From NCBI GenBank assembly GCA_004154925.1, contig QJNS01000179.1:62001-126000 (forward strand): a stretch of 64,000 nt of DNA, in the 5' to 3' direction. The position numbers and the translations under genes are program-made. The notes beneath the pieces were generated by a model. The model was given only the letters and a program-made list of their open reading frames with translations. It searched no databases and was not told the DNA's origin. Positions 1-11,721 of this stretch are shown piece after piece (the stretch's first letter is position 1; each line of letters opens with the position of its first letter). This stretch comes from Monosporascus cannonballus. Lineage: Eukaryota; Ascomycota; Sordariomycetes; Xylariales.

Positions 1-599
1 TATTAAAAACCCCGTTTCGTCGAAGTTGTAAATATTATTTTGTAATACCATATTTTAGAATTATAACCCGAATAAGCTTAAACTATTTGCGAAATATTTC
101 TGGATTTTCGCATAATACCTTTTGATAATCGATTTTTCGATTTAAATGCGTTTTGAATTTTTCTTGCTGTTTAACAAAGTTCGACGCCCATTTAACCTTA
201 ACGCGTTGCGTAATACGTTGAGCAAACAATATATTTGCCATATTTTCAACATATTAAAACCGGACAAAAAGCATTCGTACATCTAAGTCAAATATTCGGT
301 CGATAATCGATTATTTTTCGGTTGGCGTTAATTTTCGCGAATTGAAAATAATATCGGTTTTAAAGGATTTACCGATATATCGTTCGTATAAAGTAAAATA
401 GGCGACTTTATAAATCGAACTAAATACCGCATAATTAAATATCGACTCTCGTTTTTTAATCTGGATGGTTAAATTTATTTTTGCTCTTTTTATAAGCCTT
501 TCTATATTATTGGTATTAAAAAATAATTAATTGAAGTTGGGTAATTAAATGGTGTTAAAAACTATTCGATAAGCTTATTTATCCGGTAAGCTTGTTATG
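1..599 (-). mobile_element. pogo/Fot1-like DNA transposon, partial, off the left edge
   Basis: The minus strand encodes the first DDE block of a pogo-type transposase at about 10-36 (Y-N-F-D-E-T-G, holding the first catalytic Asp). Positions 1-560 align along their length with 50890-51450, inside a complete element of the same superfamily. The right end is a degenerate terminal repeat with two spaced AAGCTT-type boxes (about 565-599) followed by a TA at 600-601, the usual Tc1/mariner target. The sequence is RIP-mutated. Its terminal repeat differs clearly from that of the 49505 element, so the two belong to related but distinct families. It sits inside the copia remnant that continues at 602. 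Confidence 0.75.
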
Positions 600-3500
600 T
601 ACGTTATTTAATTAACGGCTAAAAAAGAATTTTAATGATCAAAATATAATAAACTGCATATTTAAATAAATTATTGTTATTATATATAAAAGAGAATCAA
701 TATATTTTAATAAACTTGTATTTAGTTTTATAACAGTATTCCAATATTAAAAATAATATCTTTTATTTTAAGAAGTTTTAAAAGAAAGTAAACGTTATTC
801 GTTACTTTAAAACGAATAATAATTTTTATATATAAATTATACGTTAAAATAAAGTTTTTGATTTATTTCGAAATATTCTAGTTGTAGAATTATCGTATAT
901 TTTAAAAGAAAAACAATCTAAATCTTAATTTGTATAATATATTAAAAACTTTACCATATTATAATAGAAATCAATCTTTTAATTCCCATAAAATTGGTTC
1001 AAACTTTATACATATTTTGCTTTTTTTTAAAACCGTTTAATAATATACAAATTATAAAAGTTTATTTTATGAAAAAAGAATTTAAAAGATCTGCGTTATA
1101 TCCAATTACCAAATCTTAAAGTTAACTTCGATTGTTGCAATTATAACAATTCGAAAAGATTTAAATACAAATATAATAATACATATATTAATTATTGAAT
1201 TAACTTTCTGAAAATTCCTATATATATAAATACGTTATTTATAACGTTTTAATTTTTTATTTTAAACAAATTTTAATATAAATATTTAGTACAAAAGTTT
1301 AATTTAAATTTTTGTTTATATAATTGAAATATTTTTCTTTATTCTCTATTTCCTATATATCTTAATTTCTTTTTAATTTTTTAAAATACATTTTTAAAAA
1401 ATGTACATTTAACTTTTTTCTAAAATTTAAACGGCTTAATTTTTAACTAATCTTTATAAATCCTGGATTTATTTAATATAACGTTAAAACTTTTCGATTT
1501 TTTTATAATATCGTTATTACGATTATTACATAAAAATATATAATTTATTATATCTTTATAGTACTATATATTATAATAACGTATTTATATAAATAACCTT
1601 GTTTGAATTTCGATTTAAAATACAATATATTATATTATTTCTGTAAATTACGATACATGTGACGGTATAAATATTACCGATTTTAAAATCGTTAAAACAT
1701 GTTTATTTTCGTAATTTTCTTCGTTAATAAATAAATAAAATATATTTAACCTTTCTTTTTATATTAAACGTTCGGTATATAAACTTTTATTAATTATCGG
1801 ATAATTCTTTGTTTATAAGAATTCCTAAATCAATTTAAAATATTTATAAATTATTTATATTATTCATAACTTTTATTATATAAACTTTTGAAAAATCTTA
1901 ATAATACGTTTTTTAATTACGATTAATTGACGAATATTTCGATAAATGTATTTTTTAAGTTAATTATTAAATTATTCCTCTTTAACTATGTTTTTAAAAA
2001 TTGTTTACTAAATTAAAAATAGTTTTAAAGGTTAAACATTTACGATTAAATCTAGTTTTACCTATAATTTGTTTTACTTTTAAATGTTAACTTTTTAAAG
2101 AATTATTTATTTAATTTTAATATTCGAAATTAAAATTCTTATAAAATTATTTCAAGTATTAAATGATTTCAAAATTAGGTTTTTAAATTAAATATTCGAC
2201 AATATATAACTTATTTAATACTAACTTATTTAAAATTAAATTAATTATTTTAAATTAAAAATTATTTACTTATTAAATATAATGTTATATATATTAATAA
2301 TTGTTCGAAATTCCGATATTTATATTTAATATACATTAAATATTCGATTACGTATTGAATAATTAGTATAAATTTTGAGTTAGGTTTTAAATATTCGCCT
2401 TTTCTTTGCTTTTTTATTTTTCAACGGATACGTTTATATATTGTATTCGCGACTCTTAAACTACTATATCTTAAAATTTACAATAATTATATTAATAATA
2501 ACAGGATTATATTAACGAAAAAAGTATTTAAATTAAGAAATAAAATTTCTTTAAAGTAAGCCGATTAAAAATATACTTGGAAGGTATATTATATAGTTAC
2601 GTTATTATTTTTACAATATTAAATTAAAGATTTTATTAATGGATTTTGAAACTATGTATTTCTTTATATATCTGTGATGTATAAAAAATAGTTTTAATTT
2701 TATATTATCTTCGATATATTATATGTAATGTTTCGGAAATTCTTTTATTACGATTATCCTTTTATTATTATTTTATTCAATTTTGTTTTAAAAAAACTTA
2801 TAATATTAGCGCATTTAATATCAAAAACCTTTGATAAATCGAACCATTTCTTATTATATTTATTTTTAATTATATAAGTTTATTAAAATAATTTTATACA
2901 ATACGTTAAAGATATTTAAAATTCGGTTTCATAACTTATATTTCAAAGTTACTAAAAAAACGTATATATAAATATAATTTTTATAATTATATGGAAAGTA
3001 TTATTAATAATAATATATTTAATATTTTTAACGAATAACTTTACTATTACAATTTTAAAGTACTAAAATTTACAGTATTAAAAGGTTTATTTTGATATAA
3101 AAACATAACCTATAACAGATGCCGTTTTATATTTTTATGTTCTTTAATTAATTATTAAAAATATTAAAATATTTACCGGATTTTACGAAATTATAAATAA
3201 ACGATTCGAATAATAAAATAACGATTTATTTTTAAAACAATTTAAATTATAAATAGATTGCACGAAAATATTATTATTATTTATTATACTTTTTGTAAAA
3301 AAATAATTGATATCGTAATATCAAGTTCCGGCTTTATATAATGAAGTTTTTAAAATAATATTACCGTAAAATCGTTTGACGGCTATAATAATTTTAAAAA
3401 AAGAGAATTATATTTTAATTTGTATTGTCTTTAAATAGTATATTTTTAACTATTCGTTATTTAATATTATCAATCGAAAACGAAAATATTTTTATTTTTA

Positions 3501-4178
3501 TTTTTTCGTCCGTAATGTTATATACGAAAATATTAAAAATAAATAAAGTGTAGTTATAAATTAAATATTTTATCTCTTAATTATCGCTTGAAAAAAAAAT
3601 ATTAAAGAGTATTTGTCGCTATTAATAATTATATAAATCTTTATTAATTTAAAATTAAAACCAATAAAAGTTTAAAAATTAATTAATATTATAATATTAT
3701 TACCAATTTATATATTGTTATTAAATAACACTTTTTTTTTCTCTTTTTCGCAACGTTTCCTTTATTTAAAAAATTTAAAAACTTCGAAATAAAAGTGTTT
3801 TTACCGGCTTAATTTAAAAAAACAATTTCGAAGTCTTTTTCGTTTTATAAAATTAATTTAATAGATTTTAGAAATAATCACTTCCGTAATTATATTACAG
3901 AATGTAACATACTAGCCGGGTTTTTATAAATATTTATTACTTAATATAAGAAATTTTAAATATTTTTAATATTTTTATTAAATATCTGAAATAGAAAAAA
4001 CCTAGATTAAATAATCGTGTTTTATTTATTTTAAAAGGTAATTTATTATCTAAAATTACGAAAGTTTTAAAGATTTTAATTTCAGCTCTTAATTTATTTT
4101 CGTAATATAAAACCGAAAATTTATAATTATACTTTTCAAAAACTTTAATAAATCTTTTAAAAGAAATTTCTTAATTAT

Positions 4179-4345
4179 TGTAAGGGGCTGCATACGCAGT
4201 AGCTAAGGATATGGGCCATAACAGGTCTATTAAGAAATCTAGGAAACAGCTAAAAAGATGCGTGGGAGCAGCTAGCTATATATATACGGGAGCCACGGGA
4301 TTAGCGTTACGCTAATCCCTCCACTAGGGCCCTTGGCCCGTGACA
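4179..4345 (+). repeat. Solo LTR, 167 bp
   Basis: A GC-balanced block beginning TGTAAGGGGC and ending CCCGTGACA stands out in the AT desert. It is flanked by ATTAT (4174-4178) and ATTAC (4346-4350), a 5-bp target duplication with one C/T difference. Inside are a TATATATA stretch and a palindrome (TTAGCGTAACGCTAA). The layout of a stem-forming palindrome next to a TATA stretch resembles the 150-bp LTRs of element B, though the sequences differ. It is not visibly RIP-mutated, so it is younger than its surroundings or too short to be a RIP target. Confidence 0.75.
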
Positions 4346-5139
4346 ATTACTTCGATAAAGTTACGTTATATTTAACTGGAAACGAAATAATGTTTTAAAA
4401 TGTTTAAAAGAACTTTATAGTTAATATTTTATTTATTTTTTAGAAATTTAACTCTTCATTTTAAAAATAAATAAAAAATAACTTTAATGTTATTAATTAA
4501 ACTTCGTATAATATATTTTAATAAGACGTAAGATTTTATAATATTTTTCGTATATCGTAAAAATAATATTTAATTTCGAAGAAACAACGTAATTTTTTAA
4601 TTCTATTAAAAAACTTAAAACAGTAGTTTTTTCGAATTATTACAATAATTTAAATATTTTTAATGATTTTACTTATTATTATTACGTTAATAAAATTTTA
4701 AGTACGAATATATTTTACGTCGACTTTTAAAACATTTGTAATTTATTTTTAATAATTTATAATTCATTATTTAAAATGAATTTCATATTTTTTGAAATTA
4801 TTTATTTTTTCATTTTTAAAAATTTATAAAATAATATTACCTGATTCGAAAACATTTTATTTAGTAAAATTTGTCTAATATTTAGCCTTAATTCGGAAGT
4901 TAATATCGATAATATATTATTCGAACAATAAAATCGTTCGAATATTTTTTAAAAAAAAACATTAACGTTGAAAACGTTTAAATTAATAAAATATTAAATT
5001 TTATGTAAAAGAATATTAATTAAAATGATTAAAACGCTATTTCAAAATTGTATTTTTAAATATAAAATTAGTTAATATATTAATAATAATAAAGTCATAA
5101 ATAAATAAAGGAATTATAATTAATTTAACCGTAATTATT

Positions 5140-5326
5140 TTAGATAATTAAGTTAATCGGTAAATAAAATATTACAAAATAAAAAAAATAATAATTATAT
5201 TATTAAAATTAAACTTTGGCGAACGGTAACTGGGAAGCTTTCTATAAACTGTGGGCGCGCCGGAATAAGGTTCTTCTGGAGTGCTGGGAGCTTGATAACT
5301 AACATAGATACTTCTATTCCACGATA
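5140..5326 (-). repeat. Copia-family LTR (187 bp), 5' LTR of copia 3
   Basis: Same sequence family as the LTRs at 15019-15205, 21834-22020, 10316-10501 and 32311-32498, in minus orientation. Its left half (5140-5215) is RIP-converted and AT-rich, while its right half keeps the family sequence (GGCGCGCCGGAATAAGG core, ending CCACGATA). No 5-bp duplication is visible, as expected because the interior lies to the left. It marks the left edge of gene island 1. Confidence 0.75.
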
Positions 5327-5953
5327 GGATAACAGGTTTCAGGAATCTGTCTCAGAATAGCAATTGCAATGTTTGCATTTCTTCGGCGCGCTCGGTTTCC
5401 AATCAATATAGAATGGAACGCAGCTTTCATGAGGGGTTCCGCCTCAGGTTTTTTGCCATGTACAGTAATACAGGCAGTAGCAAGTCGTTGCCTAAAAATA
5501 AGCTACCCGAATATAGCTGTGGCTTTTGATTAGAAGTGCATGAATAAAGTTCATCGACGTGCTAGTATTAGAAAAGTGAGTACTACGTCGTACGAGTAAG
5601 TTTAACATCGTAGTCGGGTATTTTTATTGAGTTGGTCTTAAAATTTTAAAATTATTAATTTTATTTTAATCTTAATTCCTTAAACTTTTCCATACGTAAA
5701 GGTTTAAACAATATTCGGTTTCGATTAAGGAAACCCCTATATGAATTAAAACGTCAATAGCGATAGTGCTGGATCTATCGCTAGGGGATACCTTACAGGA
5801 ATGTTAAAATTCGGCCTGATAGTACAGTTACGGAAATGGCATGGAAGCTCCACAATTAGGGTTTAGTGTTTTATACTATTGACGTAGTCGTCATGAGATT
5901 ATCAATGTCAATGGCAGCCGCAGGGAGGTCACACACTATTACACAATCACGAA
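5327..5953 (+). other. Intergenic, upstream of the SDR pseudogene
   Basis: No coding frame recognised. It contains a short AT-rich RIP-like patch (about 5635-5740) and a small hairpin around 5760-5785 (GCGATAG/CTATCGC arms). It would hold the promoter of the dehydrogenase that starts at 5954; no specific site is convincing. Confidence 0.4.
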
Positions 5954-6927
5954 ATGGCCCAACCTCGACCCCTTAACTTTCTCGTGACCGGAGCCGGCCG
6001 GGGCATCGGTCGTGGCTTGTTGCGCCTACTTCTCCACAAAAGGCCATCGCGTTTTCCTCGAGGATAATAATTTCGAGGAATTGCAGCACACGACGTCGAA
6101 CGTTCTGGCCCAGTTCTCCAATGGCCCTTTCTCCTCCTCCGTCACCGATCTGCGCGACCCTCAGCAGATCAAGGACGTCGTCTCCCAGGCAGGAGCCCTC
6201 TTCGACAGCCGCCTCGATGTCCTCGTCAATAATGCCGCATTCACGGGCGGCGTCGGTATCCCTTCCGAGACCCTTACATTGGAGGTGTCATGGGGAAAAT
6301 GGGGGACTAAAGGGCTCCAATCAGACACCCCTGGTGAGCTCCACCAGGGGTTATAAAAAGGGCTTCGATCAGCTTTAGTGACTTGGGGAGATCTTCCCTC
6401 CTTAGAGTCAGAGCTATCAATATAGCCCCAAAATTTCTTCTGTGACAGGAGGACTGGAACAAATCGCTCGCAACTAATTCGACCGCTCCCATGTTGATGA
6501 CCCAAGCCTGTCTGCCACTATTAAAAGTGCAGCAGGGCCAGCCGCACGGTGGCACCATCATCAACATGTCCAGCACGCGCGCACGGCAGTCGGAGCCGGA
6601 CAGCGAGGGCTATGGAGCGACCAAGGCGGGCCTGATTGGGCTCACGCAGAGCTTAGCGAGCAGCCTGGCCCCCATGGGCTTCATGGCAAATACCATCCTT
6701 CCCGGTGGATCAACATAGTGAATGAATGCAAGGAATCAGACGAGAAGGGAACTAAGTGGGAGGACGGTTTAAGCGAGGAAGACCACAAGTGGCATTTGTG
6801 CGGTCGGGTTGGTGAGGTCGAGGATGTCTTGGGGCCTGTCGAGTTTCTGGTTAAAGAGCGATTCGTTAATGGCCAGGAGATCGTCGTTGACGGCGGGGCG
6901 TCGCGGGAGATGATATACCCCGAGTAA
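5954..6927 (+). pseudogene. Short-chain dehydrogenase/reductase (SDR), broken
   Basis: A classical SDR: an NAD(P)-dependent oxidoreductase with a Rossmann fold, substrate unknown. The ATG at 5954 is followed by the cofactor loop T-G-A-G-R-G-I-G (residues 12-19). NNAA comes next (about 6227-6240), then IINMSS with the catalytic Ser (about 6560), Y-G-A-T-K with the catalytic Tyr and Lys (6611-6625), and a C-terminal VDGG ending with TAA at 6925-6927. Three breaks are visible. There is one extra A in an AAAA run near 6038, a 162-bp solo LTR at 6286-6447 flanked by GGAGG, and one missing base near 6703 (PG|W junction). The catalytic residues are all kept, so decay is recent, or the two frameshifts are sequencing errors. 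The insertion could in principle be spliced out (see findings). SDR family confident; substrate not assignable. Confidence 0.85.
6286..6447 (+). repeat. Solo LTR (162 bp) inside the SDR gene
   Basis: Begins TGTCATGGGG and ends TTCTGTGACA, with perfect 5-bp direct flanks GGAGG at 6281-6285 and 6448-6452. Removing the insert plus one flank restores the SDR reading frame (…L-E-D-W-N…), which shows that it is an insertion. It contains a TATAAAAAG box (about 6352-6360) and an inverted repeat CCCCTGGTG/CACCAGGGG around 6328-6350. Not RIP-mutated. It does not match the other LTR families in the window. Confidence 0.85.
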
Positions 6928-7672
6928 GCATGCTGTGAAGTCAATAGAACCATAACTACATCCTTCATGTTTGTGCGACAAGATGAAATCAGGGGAGGCA
7001 GACAAAGCGGAACCCCACACTGGAATGGCAACCCGCCTATCGGATCGAAACAAGGATTGCTGGTTTACTAAGGAGAAGCCCTTATGGAAAGTCCTCGAAA
7101 AGTATCATAATAGCGAAGACTTTCAACCAGCCGCGCGTAGCCACTCTGAGGCAATTTGGGTCAGGGCCCAATGGCGTAACGGTGCGGTGAAACTGAGGTT
7201 AATACCCCCTCTGCCTATAAGTCGGCTGGACCTACGAAGCTATTTGCCCAGAGATGCACGTTCGAATCCCCAAAATCGACGATGACTCCGCTGTTCCCTT
7301 AAAGTAGGGCGGTTCGACTTTCCAAGAGACTAAGATTTTGAGAAGCGAAGAGTAGGAAGAAAATATGGGTGGGGCCTGCCTTGACAAATTACAACGTTGT
7401 AATTGTTAAACATACGATATCTAAAGACCTGAATTGCACTCTCATGGGTTAATCATCCAAGACAGATGAATTCAATGCGGGGATTTCCCTGTATGATCAC
7501 TCTACTGTAATCCAACCCATGAAGGTGAGAATCGGTCAATTCCAGCCTTGGCCCCACTTTGCAAACTCCTCACCACACCGCCGTCGATCCATCACTTGTC
7601 ACTTCAATACACGACATAGCAATACACAACGAGCTTTCTGACATTCCCGCTGGGCGAGGAGTTAATTGCGCC
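6928..7672 (+). other. Intergenic between SDR pseudogene and sulfatase
   Basis: Open frames here are short and have no recognisable motif or codon pattern. A palindromic stretch ACAACGTTGT lies near 7391. The 3' part must hold the sulfatase promoter and leader; I see no convincing TATA box. Confidence 0.35.
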
Positions 7673-9705
7673 ATGGCTTGGGCGCGCCACTTCGCCCTGA
7701 TTTGGCTACTGCCGCTTATACGCCAAGCACTCGCTAATAATGGCAATCAAGCCCAGGTTCCATTATATGGTGGAGCGACTCAGGACGCGCCTTCCTCTTC
7801 GCTTAAGAGACCAAACATCGTCTTCATTTTGACCGACGATCAAGACCTACAATTGCATTCTTTGGACTATATGCCATTTGTCAAGAGACATCTGCTCGAC
7901 CGCGGAACATTTTACAAACGCCACTTTTGCACAACCGCCCTATGCTGCCCTTCGAGGGTTTCGTTATGGACTGGAAAGGCTGCCCACAACACTAATGTTA
8001 CCGATGTTAAGCCTCCATACGGTGAGCTTTAGGGCCGCAAGCGTGCTAGTCACCGACCACTCTAAGGATCTCAAGCTGAGTTTTCAATAGGCGGCTACCC
8101 CAAATTCGTGAGCCAGGGCCTAAACGAGAAATATCTGCCAAGTATGTCCTCAAAGGATTAACTGCCTGGGCTTCAAGTGATATCTGGGGTTGCTGACATA
8201 GTATCACCACCACCAGTCTGGCTACAAAATGCCGGGTACAACACGTACTATACTGGAAAGCTGTTCAATGCGCATACCACGGAGAATTATCACTCTCCTT
8301 TCCCAGCTGGCTGGACCGGATCAGATTTCCTCCTGGATCCGTTCACATACTCATACTTGAACAGCAGCTACCAGCGGAACCGGGACCCTCCCATCAGCCA
8401 CGAAGGCGAATACTCAGTTGACGTGCTGGCTGAGAAGACTTACGGTTTTCTTGACGATGCTGTCAGCAGCGGCAAGCCATTCTTTTTGGGAGTGGCCCCG
8501 GTTGCACCGCACGGAAACAAGGTTGCCGATCTCAGCACACTTGAGGATGCTTCGACCGCGAGCGGAGCTCCTAAAGTGCACTTCTTGGCCCCCGTAGCTG
8601 CTGAAAGGCACAAAGACCTCTTCCAGAACGCAAAAGTACCGCGGACAAAGAACTTTAACCCTGACGAGCCATCTGGAGCAAATTGGATCCGTACGCTGTC
8701 AATACAGACTAAAGAGAACGTGGATTACAACGACCACTTCTACCGCCAGCGGCTCCGCGCACTTCAGTCCGTAGACGAGCTGGTAGACGGGGTTGTATCA
8801 CGCCTCGAAGGTTACGGGATCTTAGAGAACACCTTTATTATCTATACAAGCGACAACGGCTATCACATCGGCCAGCACCGGCTCCCGCCGGGCAAAGAAT
8901 GTGGCTACGAAGAGGATATCAACGTTCCCCTGATAGTCCGCGGCCCCGGCGTACCGCGGAATCTAGTAACAGAAGTTGTCACAACACATACTGACCTTGC
9001 GCCAACGATCCTTGACATTACAGGTGTGACGCAGCCTCGTGATATCACATTTGATGGGGAGAAGATACCCTTGACCAAAGACGGTATTGAACAGGCCGCC
9101 CATTCTCGGCACGAGCATGTGAATATTGAGTACTGGGGTTTCGCCCTCGCAGAGGGACGCCGCTTTCCAGGAAACGAGTTTTACTGGGCCAACAACACGT
9201 ACAAAGCGCTGCGGGTCGCTAGCGACACGTGGAACCTGTATTATTCTGTTTGGTGCAACGGGGAGCATGAGCTATATGATTTGAAGGTGTGTTGGCCGCA
9301 ACTCCCAAGTGGATCAAAAATACGTGCGTACTCATCGGTGTCCAGACCGACCCTGGTCAACTTCGCAACTTGCTTTCGGCCGAGGAGAGCCCCCAGCCAC
9401 ACAACGGACTTCAGGGCTTCCCAAGGGAGAAAGTAGCGGCTCGGCTAGATTCATTGTTGCTTGTTCTCAAATCGTGCCAAGGGAGAACTTGCAATCAGCC
9501 TTGGAAGGCTCTACATCCGGCCGGAAACGTGAATAAACTTGATGATGCGTTGTCATCCCGTTTCGACCACTTCTATCAACAAAAGCAGAAACGGATAAAG
9601 TTTGACCATTGCGAGAACGGCTACATTCTAAGTGCCGAGGGGCCGCAATTCGAAGATGACGGGCTTCTCTATCGCGACGGCGCAAAGTGGTCTGAATGGG
9701 TATGA
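7673..9705 (+). CDS. Secreted sulfatase (arylsulfatase family), intact, 4 exons
   Basis: Hydrolyses sulfate esters; predicted secreted. Exons 7673-8021, 8091-8141, 8202-9286 and 9346-9705 join in frame to 614 aa. Introns of 69, 60 and 59 bp have GT-AG ends. The ATG at 7673 starts a signal peptide (hydrophobic residues about 7-20, ending RQALA), which supports it over upstream in-frame codons. T-D-D-Q-D at 54-58 supplies metal-binding Asp. C-C-P-S-R at 91-95 is the sulfatase signature, with Cys91 the residue converted to formylglycine. Y-T-S-D-N-G-Y-H-I-G-Q-H at 348-359 is the second metal-site block (Asp351, Asn352), followed by PPGK. The N-T-N-V-T segment after the active site is typical of fungal arylsulfatases. 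The Cys-rich C-terminal region is complete and ends at TGA 9703. It is the only clearly intact gene in island 1. Likely role: sulfur scavenging; the substrate (aryl, choline or polysaccharide sulfate) cannot be read from sequence. Confidence 0.93.
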
Positions 9706-10315
9706 ATCATCAACTTCCCAGATTCTGTGTTTCGCCTGGGGGCGGTGTCAGAATTATGCCTTGCTGTTTGGCGGCTTCCTTCCGGACAGATATCGCAGCA
9801 TAGCCACAGCCTGCCCACAGTGAGCGCAAGCCACAACCGTTTCGCTGTGTTGCATTTGGTAACTTCATATAGGTATTACGTTAGATTGATTAGAAAAATC
9901 CCTTCTGCCTACCTGGGTGATTGTGAAGTAATAACTACATGGCAGTGCTGGAAACGGCTACGTCGTAAGGATTACTCGGTTGTCAGCTATAAAGGCAGGT
10001 CGAGACGACGCCAAACCAAAAGCAGATCAGGGATGGATCAATCGATCCTATTACAAGTGCCTATAATGAGGAGGCGCAGCAGGTACAAATGAATCCTCAT
10101 GAACACCAGTCAAAGTTACATCGAAAGGTAGAAACTGCCCAGTTTACCTCGAGGATTGATTGAGTTAAGAGCGACATGCATTGTAGCCAGACCAAATCTA
10201 GCGACCATTGCGCCGGTGCTCAACCCCATTGACACTCTAAATCGAACACGGTCCCTTGTGTTTCTCGTTCAATATAAACTTGGAGCTTGGTGTGATTCGG
10301 ATGAAATAGACTTGA
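9706..10315 (+). other. Intergenic after the sulfatase
   Basis: Holds the sulfatase 3' untranslated region. A 121-codon open frame (9727-10092) overlaps the sulfatase end and has no recognisable domain; I regard it as chance. Nothing else identified. Confidence 0.35.
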
Positions 10316-10501
10316 TGTGACAGTTAAACTGATCAGAAGATAAGGTAACATAAGTGTGGGAAGTGATAATTGTCTGGCTAGAATTGAGCTCCATGGAGCG
10401 GTGGCTAAGAAGCTCTCTATATACTCTGGGCGCGCCGGAATAAGGTTCTTCCGGGGTGCTGGGAGCTTGATGACTAACATAGATACCCCTATTCCACGAC
10501 A
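10316..10501 (-). repeat. Copia-family solo LTR (186 bp) with perfect target duplication
   Basis: Starts TGTGACAGTT and ends ATTCCACGACA on the plus strand; flanked by CTTGA at 10311-10315 and 10502-10506. Same family as the LTRs of the 15019-22020 element, minus orientation, and hardly mutated. The internal region is absent, as after LTR-LTR recombination. It ends 53 bp before the ATG of the coiled-coil gene at 10555, so it lies in or at that gene's promoter. Confidence 0.9.
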
Positions 10502-10554
10502 CTTGATATTTCTGATTGCCATCCTACGAATACCCTAACAATTATACATTCAAT

Positions 10555-11721
10555 ATGGCATCGATCACCAACAAGATTCAGGATGCAGCCGTTCGCAATC
10601 AGGAACTCCTGGCCACCCTGCAGAAGACGGACCACGCCAAGCCAGCGCTGGAGCACCAGAAGCAATACATTGCCGACTTGACCAAGGATCTCAGCGAAGC
10701 TCAGAAACGTGTCGGTGCGCTCAAGAGGCAGCGTGAGAAGGAGCTCAAGGACCACGAGAAGTATCGCGACTCGGTTATGAAGCGATTCGCGTACAAAAGT
10801 TGCGCGCAAGACCGACAAGTTCGAAGCGAAGGCGTCCAAGGAGGAGCAGGAGTATCTACAGGTCAGCTACGACGCTGAAGGGGTCTGCATATCTGCGCAA
10901 CTAGCTGGCATTTCGCAGGTTCTCCAGGAATCCCATAGGGCCGAGGAGCAGAAGGAACGAATAGCGACCATGCTAGAAGAGGCCCTCGCAGTACAGAACG
11001 ACCTCGAGAAGGAAGTTGCGCGGCACAACCAGGCGCAGCAGGACCTCGACCGTCTTTACAACAGCATCTTCGAAGGTCCGACGCCCAGCTTCCCCGAGGA
11101 GGACGCGGCGGAGCGCGACGCCCAGTCCGCGGAACAAGCGTGCAATCATGCTCGCAAGAGGTTGGAGTGCGAGCAGCAAGCGGCGAACCTCTTGAACCAA
11201 GCGACGGCGCGTCTCAACTCTGCGCTCTCTCATATCGAGGACGCCCTCGACCACAGTCGCATGGACATATTGGGGGGGGTTCGTTGAGCGACTTCATGGA
11301 GCGCGACGCCCTGCACAACCCAGAGAGTCAGGTGAGGCAGATGGAGATGCTGGTCATGCAAGCTCAGCGCTACTCTGATGGCGTCCAGACCCTGCCGCCT
11401 GTTCGTGTCCCGCAGGGGAACCTGATGGGCGACGTCCTGTTCGACAACATCTTCTCGGACATGGAGTTCCACGAGAAGATCAAGGCGTCCCGCGAGGAGG
11501 CCCGGCGCTGCGGAAGTGTCCTGATGAACCAGGTGCAAGCGGCGCACGCGAGAGTCCAGGAGTGCCAGGCCGAGATGGACCGGCTTTCGGAGGTTCTGAG
11601 CGGCGCAAGAGCTGTCTTGCAGAAGGCCAGAGAGCGGATCTTCGACCGTATTACCAGTGGTGGCGAAGGAGTGCCTCCAAGTCCCCCTGCGAAGGACGCA
11701 CCCCCTCCTTATCAGGCATGA
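10555..11721 (+). pseudogene. Coiled-coil protein with PPxY tail, frameshifted twice
   Basis: I do not recognise the family. The ATG at 10555 opens a Lys/Glu/Gln-rich, heptad-like sequence that continues through three frames as one protein of about 388 aa. The frame changes near 10797 (one extra A in AAAA: the first frame would end at 10878) and again at 11271-11278 (a run of eight G, out of register). Both breaks are in homopolymers and the flanking frames are clean, so either recent decay or base-calling error is possible. The last residues are proline-rich and end A-P-P-P-Y-Q-A, a PPxY motif of the kind bound by WW domains such as those of Rsp5-type ubiquitin ligases (inference). No signal peptide or membrane segment. 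A solo LTR lies 53 bp upstream of the start. Confidence 0.7.

Larger units (their letters stand above)
602..5326 (-). mobile_element. Ty1/copia remnant (copia 3), minus strand, RIP-degraded
   Basis: The right end is a copia-family LTR (5140-5326), in minus orientation the 5' LTR. Leftward, the minus strand matches the interior of the complete copia element at 15019-22020 in the same order. Just inside the LTR (5139 downward) it resembles 15230-15380; at about 640-860 it resembles 19750-19960, which lies just past the reverse transcriptase catalytic box. The rest of the element is cut by the pogo insertion ending at 599 or lies outside the window. No open frame survives; CpA and TpG are almost gone. 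A solo LTR sits inside it at 4179-4345. Confidence 0.75.

Noticed and set aside
6285..6448. Ordinary spliceosomal intron in the SDR gene
   Set aside because: Donor GTGTCA is atypical, and the perfect GGAGG flanks with TG…CA ends show an LTR insertion; splicing remains only a possibility.
7225..7285. ACGTTCGAATCCCC, tRNA T-loop-like
   Set aside because: The five bases on each side of the loop do not pair and no acceptor or anticodon stem can be drawn.
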